From contig RHPI01000260.1 in NCBI GenBank assembly GCA_009103225.1, positions 344,822-406,368 of the forward strand: a stretch of 61,547 nucleotides of DNA, given 5' to 3'. The notes beneath the pieces are model-generated. The model had not been told where the DNA came from, did not search any database, and saw only the letters and a program-made list of their open reading frames with translations. Shown here piece after piece: positions 11,222 to 24,773 of the stretch. Position 1 is the first letter of the stretch; every line of letters begins with the position of its first letter. Source of the stretch: Chlorokybus atmophyticus (Eukaryota; Streptophyta; Chlorokybophyceae; Chlorokybales; Chlorokybaceae). A program made the translations under genes and the position numbers.

Positions 11222-11238
11222 CCGTGCTCCGATACCAA
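11222..11238 (-). other. Primer-binding site of gypsy element 1 (initiator tRNA-Met type)
   Basis: On the minus strand, immediately after the 5' LTR end CCTGACA, the sequence reads TTGGTATCGGAGC. It differs by one base from the usual initiator-Met PBS core TGGTATCAGAGC. Position and match mark it as the minus-strand priming site. Confidence 0.8.
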
Positions 11239-11577
11239 TGTCAGGAGAGAGGGTGTGCCCCTCCTCCCTTTGATCCCCTACCCCAACACCACCACCAGCC
11301 TCGCCGCCGCCGCCGCCACTGCCGGGGCAGTTGCCAGAGCAAAAGATGCTCTGGCTATGGCGGTCGCTGCGTTAGCAGCGCCGCCATGCAGCTGATATCA
11401 ACATGAGACTCATGTCTCATGTCGATATTAGTGTTATAGTTAAGTAACACTACATTAGGGCCTTAACACTAGGTTAACGGCCCTAATAAGGCTTAATAGG
11501 CTGTATAATCCCGTTGGGACCCTTATTTAATCCTAAATAAGGGCGGGGAACCTCTATGGAGGTAGCACACCGTTACA
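11239..11577 (-). repeat. 5' LTR of gypsy element 1
   Basis: 339 bp, same ends as the left LTR, followed by the TSD ATTCC at 11578-11582. It carries the element's promoter by position; I do not identify a clear TATA box. Confidence 0.93.
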
Positions 11578-11929
11578 ATTCCCTACACATTATATAGTCA
11601 GTGACGCTGGCATGCAGGCACACATAAGCATGCACAACCACACAGCAACAATGGCGTCACACTGACGCCGAAATTGATCACATGCACACACACTCACCTA
11701 CCCAGAGGTTACTCCTCGCCAGCACAGCGCTAAGGCTCCGCCCCACGCCGCCGCCGCCGCCCACAATGGCACTGCCGACACTGCCGCCAACAACCCTGGG
11801 CTTTTGGCGGCAAATTGACACTGCTCATTACAATGCAAAATACCTAATGAGAACTTTGAGACGAAACCCTAATACGGCAGAATACGCGCACTTGCTACGG
11901 CCGCTGCCTGCTACGCGCATAATACGGTA

Positions 11930-12330
11930 GCCAAAGTGCGTCGATGCCGTATCAGGCAACTATGTCTACACTTGCTGGGAAAATGTAACGCAGTATTGCA
12001 AAAGGGGTGATGTTGTTGCCGTGCAAGCCGAACCACCACCACGACAACCATCACCACCACACGACTTCCGTCCGAGCAAGCCGTCCATTGCAGTGTGCAA
12101 CACGCCCCTACGCCCTTGGATTGCTGCAGCCAGTCACGTGTTCGAACCAGAGCCATCTTCTTACTTTGTAAGAGAAGGGGGAACATCTTACGTTGTCGAA
12201 GACGACGCTTCCAATATGGATGCATACTAAGCGAAGATGTCGGAGTCACTAGGGCGGTTCTTTGATGTAGTTTGCAGCTATGAAGATGAATGTCGAATGA
12301 ACGTTGATTTGATGTAGTAGGTTATCCTAT
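11930..12330 (+). pseudogene. F-box/LRR-like family, detached 3' end
   Basis: Encodes a piece homologous to the C-terminus of copies 2 and 3: CKRGDVVAVQ, SIAVCNTPLRPWIAAAS, SSYFVREGGTSYVVEDD, then FFDVVCSYED. No F-box or middle part is attached. It starts close to the place where copy 1 (184-1780) breaks off. It is therefore most simply the 3' end of copy 1, pushed about 10 kb away by the hAT and gypsy insertions. A stop follows DASNMDAY at 12228-12230, where the other copies read on. Confidence 0.6.
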
Positions 12331-12589
12331 CTGTACAGAGCTATCTGTACTAGTGGCAATGCATGGCTTCACTGTTACCACACTGTCAAGACAACACCAG
12401 GGCAAGGCAGTGATAATCTCGTTGTCGCGTTGCCTTGTACATTAAGCCAACTTCACGTTGTTTCCATGCTTGCAGGCTGCCTATGGTTGATGCACGTCTA
12501 TGATACCGTATACATGATTGACATAATGCATGCAGCTCGATCAGTTACAGAGGCAAGCGATTGGCGGGACATACTCGGCATACAAAAAG

Positions 12590-14290
<1,701 letters not shown>

Positions 14291-14636
14291 AGTCCAGGCT
14301 GCTGGACAAAGCTTGACAAGACATCAGCTCGATAGCTGGCCCTCCACGCCAGCTGCTGACAAGGCCGCACCATACTCGCACTTGTGGAGAAACCAACGGA
14401 CAGCCGTCAGCCACCGCGGGTGCAGTGGGCAAGGCTAGTTGACGTAGCGATCTAGGCTGAAGCTTGCAACCGACGATGTATAAACAGCTTTCTATATCAA
14501 AGAGTGGTTTAGGCTGAAACTTGGGCGTTTCATGGGTAGGCAGACTCAGTGTTGCTGGCTGCTGGAGTGTTACCAGGCTGCGGGCAGAGCACAACCAACC
14601 AGTGCAGAGAGCTTGACGCAGCTAAGGTGTGGACGC

Positions 14637-16582
14637 ATGGAGGCTGCAGGTGCTGAGCGCAGAGCAAGCAAGAGCTGGTTGCAATGCGACAGCCAGCCCC
14701 AAGCTTGCAAGAGGTAAGCTATTTTGAAAGCTTTGGTGTGGCAAATGACAGCTGTCTTACAATCGCACGTGTACGCTGTCGTTATGGCTCATGTTTGTAA
14801 GCCAGCCATATAGTGTGACAGTTGCATAGCAAGCTTGCTCTCCCCTGCTTTGGACTGCGACGGTCTCAGCTGCTGCAGTTGCAGAAAGCACGCAGCTTGA
14901 TGCCATTAGCGCCTTGGCTTCGGAGATTTCAAGCAAAGTGTTCTCGACAAGACCATTGACCATGCGGTAAGTTTGACAAATCAGCCTTATTTACGCATTC
15001 ACTCGCTCCCTCGTTGCATTGCAGGAACACCAATCACATATTGTTGCTAATGAGCACATGCAAACATGGTGTGGCGTTGCAGGGGCATGCAATGCAACTG
15101 TGAACTGTTTCCAGACAAATGCATGACATCGTCATTGAAGAGAAGCGTTTCTGGAAGCATCTTCGCCTGTCTGGCTTTAAGGCGCTCGAGCAGTTCTACA
15201 AAGCCCATGGCAACTTGATCACAGCAGTGCAGCGCATGGTTATCCTGGGACCTCTGCCGGAAAGTCAGGTCCGTTGACCCCAGCTGTGCCAGTGGCTTGT
15301 ACTGCATTGAGCTGTCACTGCAAGCGGTTGAGTTTTGTGGAACAGGTATACCGAGCTATGAGTTGTGTGGGTCTCATGTTTTCAACTCTTCGTGAGCTTG
15401 AGTGTAACGCTGCTCCATCCACTACATGAATGGGTATTGAACCCTGTGCACTCTGCCACAACATTGGAAACGCTTCCCCTTTGCTTCAAAGCGGCGACCA
15501 GTGGCAGTGGAAAAGTCTACAGCCCGATCAACCTCATGTGTCCAGCCTCTTTGTAGCAGCTGACTGTCACGATGAACCAATGCGACACAACCCTATGTTT
15601 TGAGTCGGGGGCCAGGCTCGCAACACTTGCTCTGCATGGAAACTTACACGTGATTGGGTTTCCTGCGAAACTGCACTTGGTCGCTTAGCAGAAGCAGAGC
15701 TCGAAACGACACTGAAATCATGCAGTATATGCTGCACAGATTACCAAACATATCAGACCTCACTGTGGATTTCGCTGTTGGTCCAGGCAACCTTTGACAT
15801 TAACATCCCAACAACTGCCAAGACCGTAAATTCCTTAACTTTGGTGCTCTGGTTAACGGCAAATGAGGATGACGATGATGATGACGCTCCAATTGACAAC
15901 AGTGACAATGATGCTGACGACGACGACGATGATGATGAGTTGGCTTACCGTGCAGGACCTATGATACGCACTACGTGCATGCTGCAGTCGCTGCCGGCCA
16001 CCAAGGAGCTGACTCTGATACTATCCACCGTCCGTCAACCTGATGAGGTCAGAGTCCTCAAGCACTCGGCAACGGCGGACTGCGTACAACCACTTTCGGA
16101 TACAATACAAGTGCTGAACAATGCAACTTGGTTGTTACTGCCATGCTTGGACCAATGTGCCGAGCTCCAAAGCTTGGCAAACTTTAATTAGGATTGCAGC
16201 ATGAACGCAATATATTTGTGACCTGCTACGGCATCCCAGCCAGGAGTTTGTTGCTGCGAAATACCGCACGTACTGGGAACAAGTAGCAGCCTTTTGCAAG
16301 AAGGGTGCTACTGTCGCTGTGCAAGTGGCCGATGGAGCCAAGTTCAAGCCATCCGTGGCGGTATGCAACACGCCTGTGTGCCCTTGTACTGCTGCAGCCC
16401 GTTGCATGTTTGGACGAGAACTCTTTTCATACTGTGTTCGGGACGATAGGACGTCGTATGTTGACGAAGACAACAGTATGAACCTGCGTGCATACAAAGC
16501 GCAGCTGTCGGGATCACTAGCAATTTTTTCTGAGCTAGTGTGCAGCGATGATCCTTTCAAGGTAAGCAGTAAAGCAGTATAA
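14637..16582 (+). pseudogene. F-box/LRR-like protein family, copy 2 (degenerate)
   Basis: First exon 14637-14713 begins MEAAGAERRASKSW with donor GTAAGC. The next exon (about 14880-14966, donor GTAAGT) encodes DAISALASEI, then shifts frame through a 1-nt deletion relative to copies 1 and 3. The F-box-like exon follows (about 15115-15268: EEKRFWKHLRLSGFKALEQF). LRR-like parts run to the conserved C-terminus (CKKGATVAVQ; SVAVCNTPV). TAG at 15554-15556 falls where copies 1 and 3 both have CAA (Gln). The coding stretch 15868-15950 has an acidic Asp-rich expansion absent from the other copies. Probably a pseudogene; sequencing error could explain the indels but not easily the TAG. Confidence 0.6.
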
Positions 16583-17977
16583 CTACATGATCTGAGATAT
16601 TGCCCCCCAAGGTGCTGTACATACTTGTCACTGCATGGTTGATGGTTTGATTGCACACTGGCGACGTTGCTGATCCTTGCCACGTCTACATATTGAGTAG
16701 TTGTATGTCGCTGACATGCGTTGTTCGGTTGTGCTTGTGGCAACATCAGCTTAAGACTCCAGGCAGCACAAGTCTTGGCAAGTACAGGCGGTTGCATTTT
16801 GTAGTTCCAGTAAGACATATATACACTCTCTCTACTCAAGTTGGATGAGCAATGGCACCCAGCTCTTCGACTGAGCACGTCCAAAAAAGCAGGCTACTGC
16901 TGGTTGCAGAGACAACACAGGCAAGAAGCTACCAACCCAATTATAGTTTTGCTATGCGCCTCAAGCTAGGTCCATCTCTTTTGTGCATGCTTGCAGCCTG
17001 AATACGCTACAGCACTCTTTCTCGTGTTCACATACATAACCCCAACCAGGCACAGAATAGATTAGCAATGGAAGTAGTGGAACCTCTTCTAATGAACAGT
17101 GCTACTGCAGCAGGACCCAGCCAATGGAGGACATGCACACACCGCAAGTGGAGTGCGAAATACATGTACACCACCTGTGGCTTTCAACCCGGTGCTGCTT
17201 ACTTGCTGCGGAGCCCTCAGCTGGTCGCCTTTGGCTACAAACCATGTCATGGTCAGCTCCATGCTTGGGCGGGTGAGCTATGACTCCCCTTCCCTGACGT
17301 TCGCTCAGTGTGGCAAGCAATTCGGTACCCTGGCATTCCACGGCCTCCTCCGCCAGCGCCGCCGCCGCCAGCATACAAGCAAGCGCCACTCAGTGCGCAG
17401 GCTCAGCTGTTTTGCTGCACAGCAGCGCATGCAGAGCCCGTGCAGAGAAATGCAGTGCACCGAGCGGCAATCCAAGTGTGATCCAAGGCTTGCTGGAGAA
17501 AGGTGGTTGTCGGAGTATGGATGTTGACTACGCCATGCCATGTCAATCAACGCACTGCAGGACGCACGGCTTGAGCAGACAGCTTGCGGCGCTGTGGTGG
17601 TTTGTCCATGGACTGCTGTTAAGTCTGTGGCATTGCTGACATTGGTGCCAACTGCTGTCATGCATACAGCCGCCGTAAGAAGGTGATGCCTGCTAGGTTT
17701 AGGCTGCGTGTCTGAATGACGACGCTTAACAAGGTATCAACTTCGTAGCTGGCGCTCCACGTCAGCTGCTGAAAAGGCCGCCTTGCTCGTACCTGTCGAG
17801 AAAACCAGCCCGCCACTCACTGCAGCTTGGCCCCATGCCTGGAGCTTGCCAAGCTGCAACGCCGAGCGTTGCATGATGAAGCACACTCAGCGGGGACTTG
17901 TTGAAAGTACCAAGCAGACCGCAACAACCCAGGGAAAGAGCATCTGCTCGAGTGCGCCGCACACGTGAAGCTGACGA

Positions 17978-19982
17978 ATGGAGGCTGCGGGCGCTAAGCT
18001 GAGCGCAAACAAGCGCCGTGCGCAAGGCAACAGCCAGCCTTGGACTCAGAGGTACAGCTCTACACGTGGCGTCGTCAACAAGGACAGCTGAACGTGCTGC
18101 GGCTGCTGTGTGGTTGCGCAAGTGTACCCTGACGTTCCACCTGTGTACTACGCAACAGGCTCCCCTGTTTTATCGTGTGAGCACCTTGCCTGACTTTATA
18201 AACACTGCATCGTGCCTGCCTTGCTAGAAGCAAGACGGAAGTCCTGTGTTGATTGTTTTGAGTAATTACCTGACAGCCGCAGTAGCAGCAAGCACGATGC
18301 CGTCAGCGCCTTTGCGTTGGAGGTCATTAAGCACAACGTGCTACACTGCATCGTGCATGCCGTGCAAGTAGCATAAATGCAGTCCTGTTTTGATTTGTGA
18401 CTACCTGGCAGCCGCTGCACCTGCAGTAGCAGCAAGCACGACGCCGTCAGCGCCTTTGCGTTGGAGATCTTCAAGCACAACGTGCTGGATGCGGCTGTGG
18501 AGCATTCGGTAAGGTCAACGTCGCATGTAGCAGTTTACGTGCTTGGTGTAGGTGCCCCTTGAGCATGTTGTATGATAGACGTGCTGCACAGCAGGGTCAT
18601 GCAATGCAGCTGTGCACTTTGTCCAAACGACTGCGCAACATCCTCATCAAGGATATGCGTTTTTGGAGACATCTTCGCCTTTCTGGCCTTAAGGCGCTTG
18701 AGCAGTACCGCAAGCCAATGGCGACTTGATCACAGCAGTGGACATCTTGGTATTTTTCCAGCCTCTACCAGACAGTCAGGTAAGACAACCTCAACTGCGG
18801 CATTTGCTACAGTGAGAGCACCGCTAGCGAAGACGTAATAGCTGTGTGGGACAGGTATACCGAGCGATGAGTTGTGTGGGTGTACTGTTCTCAGCTATAC
18901 GTGAACTAGAGTTACAGCTGGTTCTTCCGTTGGATGCAATTGAGGGATTCAGGCCTTTGTGCCACAAAATTGGAAGCGCTCACCTTGCACTTCGGTGTAG
19001 CAACCAACAGCAGTCCACCGAGTGCCTACCGGGTTGACCTTGCGTACCCAGCGTCTTTACAACAGCTGACCATCAAGGCAAACCAGCGCACGCCAACCCT
19101 CCGTTTGACCTTGTCTACGTGGTCTACGTTACCGCCTAGGTTGACAGCTCTCACTCTGCATGGCTTGCCAAAGGCGTTAGCATTGCAAACCTGCACATTG
19201 TTGCTCACTGGAGGCTCAGCGTTGCAGTCCATCCGCAAGGTGATGTCTCAAGCACCGAATGTCTCAGACGTCACTTTGGGCCGTTGTGTTGGTCCTCGTA
19301 ACCTTGACATTCGGTCCCGTCAATCACCAAGACTTTGACCTCCTTGATGTTGGTGATCTCCTCATTAATGAGTATTGGAGATAGCACTGTGATTAAGTGC
19401 ATGTTGCAAGTGCTGCCAGCCACGAAGGAGCTGACGCTGCTAGTATCCACCATTCGCTCTAGTGAGCTAGGTTGTTTTAAGCACCAATGGGTCTTGGACT
19501 GTACGCAGCCGCTTCCAGACACAATACACGTGCTGATTGATGGGCATAATGTGACACTGCCATGCTTCAAGAGATGTGCAAATCTCAGAAGCCTGGCAGT
19601 GTTCAATTGTGGCAGCATGGATCTGGCCTCTAACCTGCCATGGCCAATCCAGGAGTATGTTGCTGCAGAGTGCTGCACAATCCGAAGAAAAGTAACAGCT
19701 TACTGCCAGAAGGGTGCTACTGTCGCTGTGCAAGGGCTCAATAGAGCAACATCCAAGTCGTCCGTGGCGGTATGCAACACGCCTGTGCGCCCTGGGATTG
19801 CTGCAGCCAATCGCTTGTTTCGACAAGAACTTCCTTCGTACTTCATGAGGGAAGGGTCAAGATCTTACACTTTAGCCGACAGCAACCCAAGTTCGGATGC
19901 ATGCAAAGCGCAGCTGTCGGAATCACTGGCACAGTTTCTCAATGTAATTTGCAACTACGATGCTTTTTATATGGTGATATGA
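17978..19982 (+). pseudogene. F-box/LRR-like protein family, copy 3 (best preserved)
   Basis: First exon starts MEAAGAKLSANKRR at 17978. The F-box region is split over two exons: DAVSAFALEIFKHNVLD (about 18430-18508, donor GTAAGG), then after CAG at 18594 RGHAMQLCTLSKRLRNIL and KDMRFWRHLRLSGLKALEQ. The following LRR-like region (LRELELQL-type strands, RLTALTLHGLPKAL, LPATKELTLLVSTI) runs to a C-terminal module shared by all copies (CQKGATVAVQ, SVAVCNTPVRPG, SYFMREGSRSY) ending at TGA 19980-19982. The frame changes near 18950 and near 19335 with no good splice sites. The second-last exon is duplicated in tandem (see 18265-18490). Known F-box/LRR proteins select targets for ubiquitination; that role here is inference. 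Confidence 0.6.
18265..18490 (+). repeat. Tandem duplication of an F-box coding exon
   Basis: AGTAGCAGCAAGCACGA occurs at 18281 and again at 18425, a period of 144 bp. Both carry the same exon (DAVSAFALE). Only the downstream one runs into a good splice donor (CATTCGGTAAGG); the upstream one runs into CTACACTGC without a donor. Confidence 0.75.
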
Positions 19983-19999
19983 ACAGTAATCTATCCTGT

Positions 20000-20911
20000 T
20001 GGCTATACATAGCTGTCTATTAAAGTGTCATGTTGCTGCTTGGTGAGTCTTCGAACGTTTTGTGTACAGAAAATGCGAGAGGGGTATGCCCATTCAGACT
20101 ACACCACGCTTGCAACACTCTGCACAACACAAAGACACATGCATGTGCATTGCCGTTTTGCATTGTTTGTATATGCGCAGGCGCAGGTGACCGCAACTGC
20201 TATGCATGCATGTCTAACAGGGGGGCAGTAATGGTAGACTTAGAGGTAGTTAGCAGGCAGAATGTGTGTGGCGCCTTGCCCCGGTGGTCGATGTGGTGAG
20301 TGTTGGTGGTGTTGCATGTTATGCACTCCTTCTTGCATCTTTTGTACACTCACCTTGTTGCTACATATGTGTATGTGTACAAAAATCAAAGGTGTTTATG
20401 TCTCGCGTAGCGCTGGGATTCAAATCAACAAGTTGTCAATGCTGGACTTGACATTGGTCCCAGACAGCTCCTGAGAGTGCACAACTGTTGCTAGTTGTTA
20501 CAAGTACGCCCCTAGCATGTTGCGTAGACCCTTGTGCTCTCGTATCAACAAGCTGGACATCTAAGTGGTACTTACCCTGCGCAAGCTCCCACTGCTGGCA
20601 GGAGCAGAAGTAGTAAGTTGCTTGCGCGCGTGCCAACAGCATCATCGCACCTTCTCATGCATGTTGCGCTCCATCGACAAGGCGCAACGAACCAAAGTGG
20701 CTGTAGAGATACCCTGGAAAGCAACCCACCAGCCCGTTTACTGTTTGACCCTGACTCAGGGTTGGATCATTTTGCCGTAGTCAGCTGCATGTACTCAAGG
20801 CGATTGAGTGTGAAAACAGTATTCACATATGTAGCCAAAAAGGAAGGAATACAACAGGCACGAATTGATGAGCATCGCTCAATGTACACTGCACACAACA
20901 TCAAACACTAA
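20000..20911. other. Intergenic region, no firm gene
   Basis: Lies between F-box copy 3 and the convergent transporter. An open stretch on the plus strand at 20700-20911 (LLFDPDSGLDHFAVVSCMYS...YTAHNIKH) has normal amino-acid composition, but I recognise no family and no start. The rest shows TGCATG-rich, non-coding-looking sequence. Confidence 0.4.
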
Positions 20912-20919
20912 ATATCAGC

Positions 20920-22739
20920 CTAACTGAACAATCGTTCTGCAGTTCCGTGCTGCACATAGAATATGCAGCCAGCAACATCAATCATAGAAGCAAGAGCGAA
21001 CACCGCCTGCCATGAGTGCGTGTGCTGCATGATGTACGCGCTGAGGGGCACAGCAACCATCCCTGGTATTGATGAAACGGTATTCGACAAGCCCATCAGC
21101 GGCCCAGCGAATCGAGGAGCAACGTCAAGGTGGTTGATGAGCGCGCCTGCGTGCATCAGTGTCGCAGAAGCCTGCGATGGTATGGCAGAATGGTTGTTAC
21201 GCCAGCACAACAAGTGCATCAAGTTGTAACCATATGTTGCAAGCAACAGAGCGTACCAGCACGCAGGAGATGAGTATGAGGCCAAATGTTGTTGAGCGCA
21301 CTGCACTGAAGAAAGTGAGAAACAACGCGGGCCCGAGCAACCCACCCGCGGTGAGTGATTTGCGTATTTGCGTCACGTGGACGCCTTTGGCATGCATGGC
21401 ATCAGCCAGTATACCCGTCACTGCTGTCATGCACGTCATTACCGCGTACGGGACAAACGTGAGCCCTAGCGAGCCCTTGGGCACGCCGAGGACACTGTGG
21501 AAGTATGTTGGCAGCCACGCCAAGCACAGGTAGCTCATCCAGTTGTGGCAGAAGTGCGCTACAAAAATGGCGAGCACAGCAGGCGTCTGCAGCAGCTTCT
21601 TCCACGGAACGTTGGGTGTATCGTGTAACGCACTATGTGGTCCAAGTCTTGTGTACGAGTGCGAGCGCTGAATGCCCGACTCCGGCGTGCGTAGGCTCCC
21701 GTCAACTGACTTGCCTTTCATCTCGTCTGCAAGCGTGAGAGGAAGTTTTTCAAACATGCGCTAACAACCAAGGCACTGCATGTAGCACACACCTGCATCG
21801 GTTTCCTCGTGTACTGCATGGATAGCTGTGCGGGGTTCACTTTCGGCAAGGAAAGTCCAGCAGGCGCACCATGCAAAGCCGGCAGCACCAAAAGTGTAGA
21901 ACACTGTTGGCCAGCCGTACCGGGTAATGATCCAGGGTGACAGAACCAGCGCTGAAACGGTGCCAAGAGTGACACCACCCTGCAGCAAGTGAGGTTTGAT
22001 GAGTTCACAGCAATAACGGTGATGTGAGCTTGCTGTGCTTACGTTGGGTGAGCTGCTGTTGTGCCAAACAGCAGCTGTTTAATCAAGATAACATGTGCGA
22101 ACGTGCCTGCACAACAGCAAAGGACCTCGCCCTTTCGTGCAGCGGTGTCCACACTGCCATGATATGGTAAATGACTGGGAAGCACATCCCCTCTCCCATA
22201 CCCATCAACACGCGCGCCAGAATCAGCGCAGGCAGCGAGTGCTTTGCCGCTGAACAGCAGGAAAATGGCCCAGTTTAGATGAGTCATGCTTGTCAATGTG
22301 TGTCAAGCATGGCGACAACTTGAGAAGTACAACATACCTGCTGGTGTCAAGTACGTGAAAGCCGACCACCATGCAACAGCAAAGTTCAAGAGCCTTTTGC
22401 CACCAAATTTTTGTGCTAGCACGCCACCCAATAGTTGCGTTGTCAAATAGCCATAGAAGAACGAGGAGAGGATCCAGCCTTGTGTTATGGCATCCCACCC
22501 TACATGACACATGGTGCCAAGCTAGTCAACATTGAGAATAAGCACAGGTATATGAAGACATGCTAGCGGCTTACTTACCTCTGTCAGAAGCCATGCTCAA
22601 TATGGCGACAGAAACATTCACCCGGTCGGCGTAACAGACCATGGTGCTGTACAAGGGCAGCTGATCAGGTCTTTTCAACAAGCCAAAGCCACTGACAACA
22701 TTACCCCGGGTGGCTATGGTCAGCGTATTGTCACTTGTT
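20920..22739 (-). CDS. SLC17/PHT4-like major facilitator anion transporter
   Basis: Coding exons chain in phase: one ending at 22579, then 22338-22499, 22107-22249, 21793-21979, 21257-21726 and 20920-21171 (TAG stop). Family hallmarks in order: CYADRVNVSVAILSMAS (TM1), GWDAITQGWILSSFFYGY and GGVLAQKFGGK (TM2), YLTPA, RVLMGMGEGMCFPVIYH, WIITRYGWPTVFY, AHFCHNWMSYLCLAWLPTY, and INHLDVAPRFAGPLMGLSNT near the end. Plant PHT4 and animal SLC17 proteins move phosphate or organic anions with Na+ or H+ across organelle or plasma membranes. The length between GPALF and NHLD equals that of plant members, which supports intron 21172-21256. The 5' end is unresolved: the frame is open upstream to about 22739 without an ATG, so a further exon is likely. 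It is convergent with F-box copy 3. Confidence 0.87.
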
Positions 22740-23167
22740 CATGCATCACTCGTTCATGCACGTGCAAACATTCAGTGTAGCTTTTTGTCAATTGTGTTAA
22801 CAAGGTATGCAACCAGACAATGCTAGTTGTCAATACAGACAGCGCAAACTACGCGTCACAGTGCAGACAGCCTCCAGTCGCTACTTATACCAACAGTGTA
22901 ATGTAATGCACAGTGCATACACTCTGCATTCGTGCCATGCCAACACATTGAACTTACGCATGCAAAGAGAGTAGACACGACCGATTTCTCTACAAATAAA
23001 AAAATCTTTGCATGGCATTGGCGACTCACCTCAATGCGCACAGACCGACAACAATGTGGCGTGCCTCCATCATGATGACCAACTGCCACTGCTAATTTCA
23101 ATGTCTGCCTCCTTTGCGTGTCGCTCGGTGCTTCACACAACTCAGCTCATTTCCTTGACTTGAAGCG

Positions 23168-23413
23168 TCAAACGTTGCGTATGCTGTGGCGTGAGCACCT
23201 CTTCAATGCCATGCTGCTGCTGTCACGTCTCAGACTGCTTGCAGAGTGCTTAGCTCGCAGCCAAGTCAGTGCGGCAGCATCCAGACCTCCTAACCAAGCT
23301 AAGAAGTGCAGACCAACAAAAATGGTAGTTGGCCAGCCACCGCCCAGCCCGTCCCGTACGCTCACGCCGCCCGCAATGCCGCCGTCGCTGCTCAGCGTGA
23401 CCAGAGGCAGCAC
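23168..23413 (-). pseudogene. Possible second transporter fragment
   Basis: Minus-strand reading contains GGGWPTTIFVGLHFLAW, which resembles the GWPTVFYTFGAAGFAW segment of the neighbouring SLC17/PHT4-like gene at the nucleotide level too. No flanking exons are recognisable. It could be a relic from the same segmental duplication, or part of an untracked 5' region. Confidence 0.3.
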
Positions 23414-23825
23414 ATACAGTTACTTGGCAATGCGTAAAACTTACAACCAGGGCGAAATCTCCCGTTTTACTAGGTTCTGTTCTGGGAAATTGGTTTTGTC
23501 GTTGACACAATTTGTCAGGCTCTTGGAGAGTTATCTACCGGTATTTGAGCCTTAAAGAACTGTAACTTTACATGCATGCATGGCATGCACGTTGCAACAA
23601 CACCTGATCTGTCCGCATTTGTGGTGTTACAAAAATGCATATAAGCAAGGTTTTTATAAATCTTGCATAATGCATTGTAACCGGATAAATGATTAATCTG
23701 TAGTGTTGCACGATAAAACTTAAGATTTTACATTAAACATATTCAAGATTTTATTCATTGAATTGCTGATGTAGTACGATGGGATACCGTGTGATACAGC
23801 ATACATTATTGCAATGACATATGAG

Positions 23826-23866
23826 TGAGAGTGAGAGTGTGTGTGTGTGTGTGTGTGCGTGCGTGC

Positions 23867-23903
<37 letters not shown>
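23826..23903. repeat. (GT)n / (GTGC)n microsatellite
   Basis: About 75 nt of GT with GTGC interruptions. It lies in the roughly 1.3-kb intergenic region between the transporter and the VWA gene, in which I see no other feature. Confidence 0.9.
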
Positions 23904-23904
<1 letters not shown>

Positions 23905-24773
23905 AGGATGCGCGAGACCATTGGCGACATGTGTGTGCGCGTGCTGATAATTTGTATTTCATCTCATGATCATGGAGATTGATTAGCAAGGTTGGCAAAA
24001 AAGTCACGTTCGAGTCCGGCGAACAGAGAACACTTTATGTTTGCTGTTGATGTTGTAATAAATCGCATCTGTTGACATAGTCTAAGCATTGGCAAGCATC
24101 GCCCTCGCATATTACACAGTCATGTTGATGCTATGAACACATACAATAAAGCCGGGAGTATGTTATGTGCAAGGTCGAGCTTGCACCACAATCCAGTGCA
24201 AGGTGCACAATCCATTGTGCATCATTTCTCAATGAAATGGCGATGATGAACAATAGTGTCAGAGAGTGCATAGCATGAACGACTGATACATGTCTACCAT
24301 CAAAAGGCGTTGTTGCGTGTGCTAGTATTTAGCAGGATATCTTATATACTTACACAAGTACACACCGTGATTGCACTATCCGCCTTGAAAACTAAACCGC
24401 TAATATGCACTTTCTGCTAAGCTGTAGTATTGTTATAATGTTATCACAATTACCATAAGTAGTCTTAAAACCCAAGATGTTGTTGCACAATGTCAAAACG
24501 GTTTGACTGCAACAATGCTTACACTTAACTTGACTCAACCTTCTTATGTACATATGCGACACTATACATCAATTACATGTCAATATGTTCACCATTGACA
24601 CATTATTAAAAGTTGTATTAACATTGCTACGTACAAGTCTTGGTTTCGCGGCGCACTTAAAGTCATGCTCCACTCGAGACTCACGCCTCCAGACCCAATG
24701 CCCATCGGCTGGGCTTGCTGTTGCAGTAGCCATGCCTGCACACATGTGCACACGATCTATGCACTTGACGCCT

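Larger units (their letters stand above)
4471..11577 (-). mobile_element. Ty3/gypsy chromovirus retrotransposon (element 1)
   Basis: Complete structure: two 339-bp LTRs (4471-4809 and 11239-11577) ending TG...CA, flanked by a perfect 5-bp target duplication ATTCC (4466-4470 and 11578-11582). A primer-binding site adjoins the 5' LTR (11222-11238) and a purine tract adjoins the 3' LTR. Internal order is Gag, protease, RT, RNase H, integrase, chromodomain on the minus strand. By eye the LTRs differ at about six sites, so the insertion is fairly young. The TSD overlaps the start codon of the hAT transposase, so this element landed in that gene. Gag, PR and Pol share one frame, broken by TAG and TAA. 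Confidence 0.93.
1779..11956 (-). mobile_element. hAT DNA transposon with nested gypsy insertion (boundaries tentative)
   Basis: The transposase coding remnant lies at 2016-4467. Candidate terminal inverted repeats are diverged: the left end reads GGTACGGTATCAGATGCG from 1781, and the reverse complement of the right end reads TGATACGGCATCGACGC near 11940-11955. The flanks GCACGATG (1771-1778) and GCAACTATG (from about 11956) could be a decayed 8-bp target duplication. Outside these ends the F-box-like reading resumes: copy 1 on the left, its missing 3' end on the right. The gypsy element at 4471-11577 sits inside. The ends are inferred and the transposase identity is firmer. Confidence 0.4.

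Noticed and set aside
17068-17960. Third transporter relic between F-box copies 2 and 3
   Set aside because: Position would fit the duplication pattern, and 17740-17830 resembles 14325-14400, but I could not match any coding motif of the transporter.
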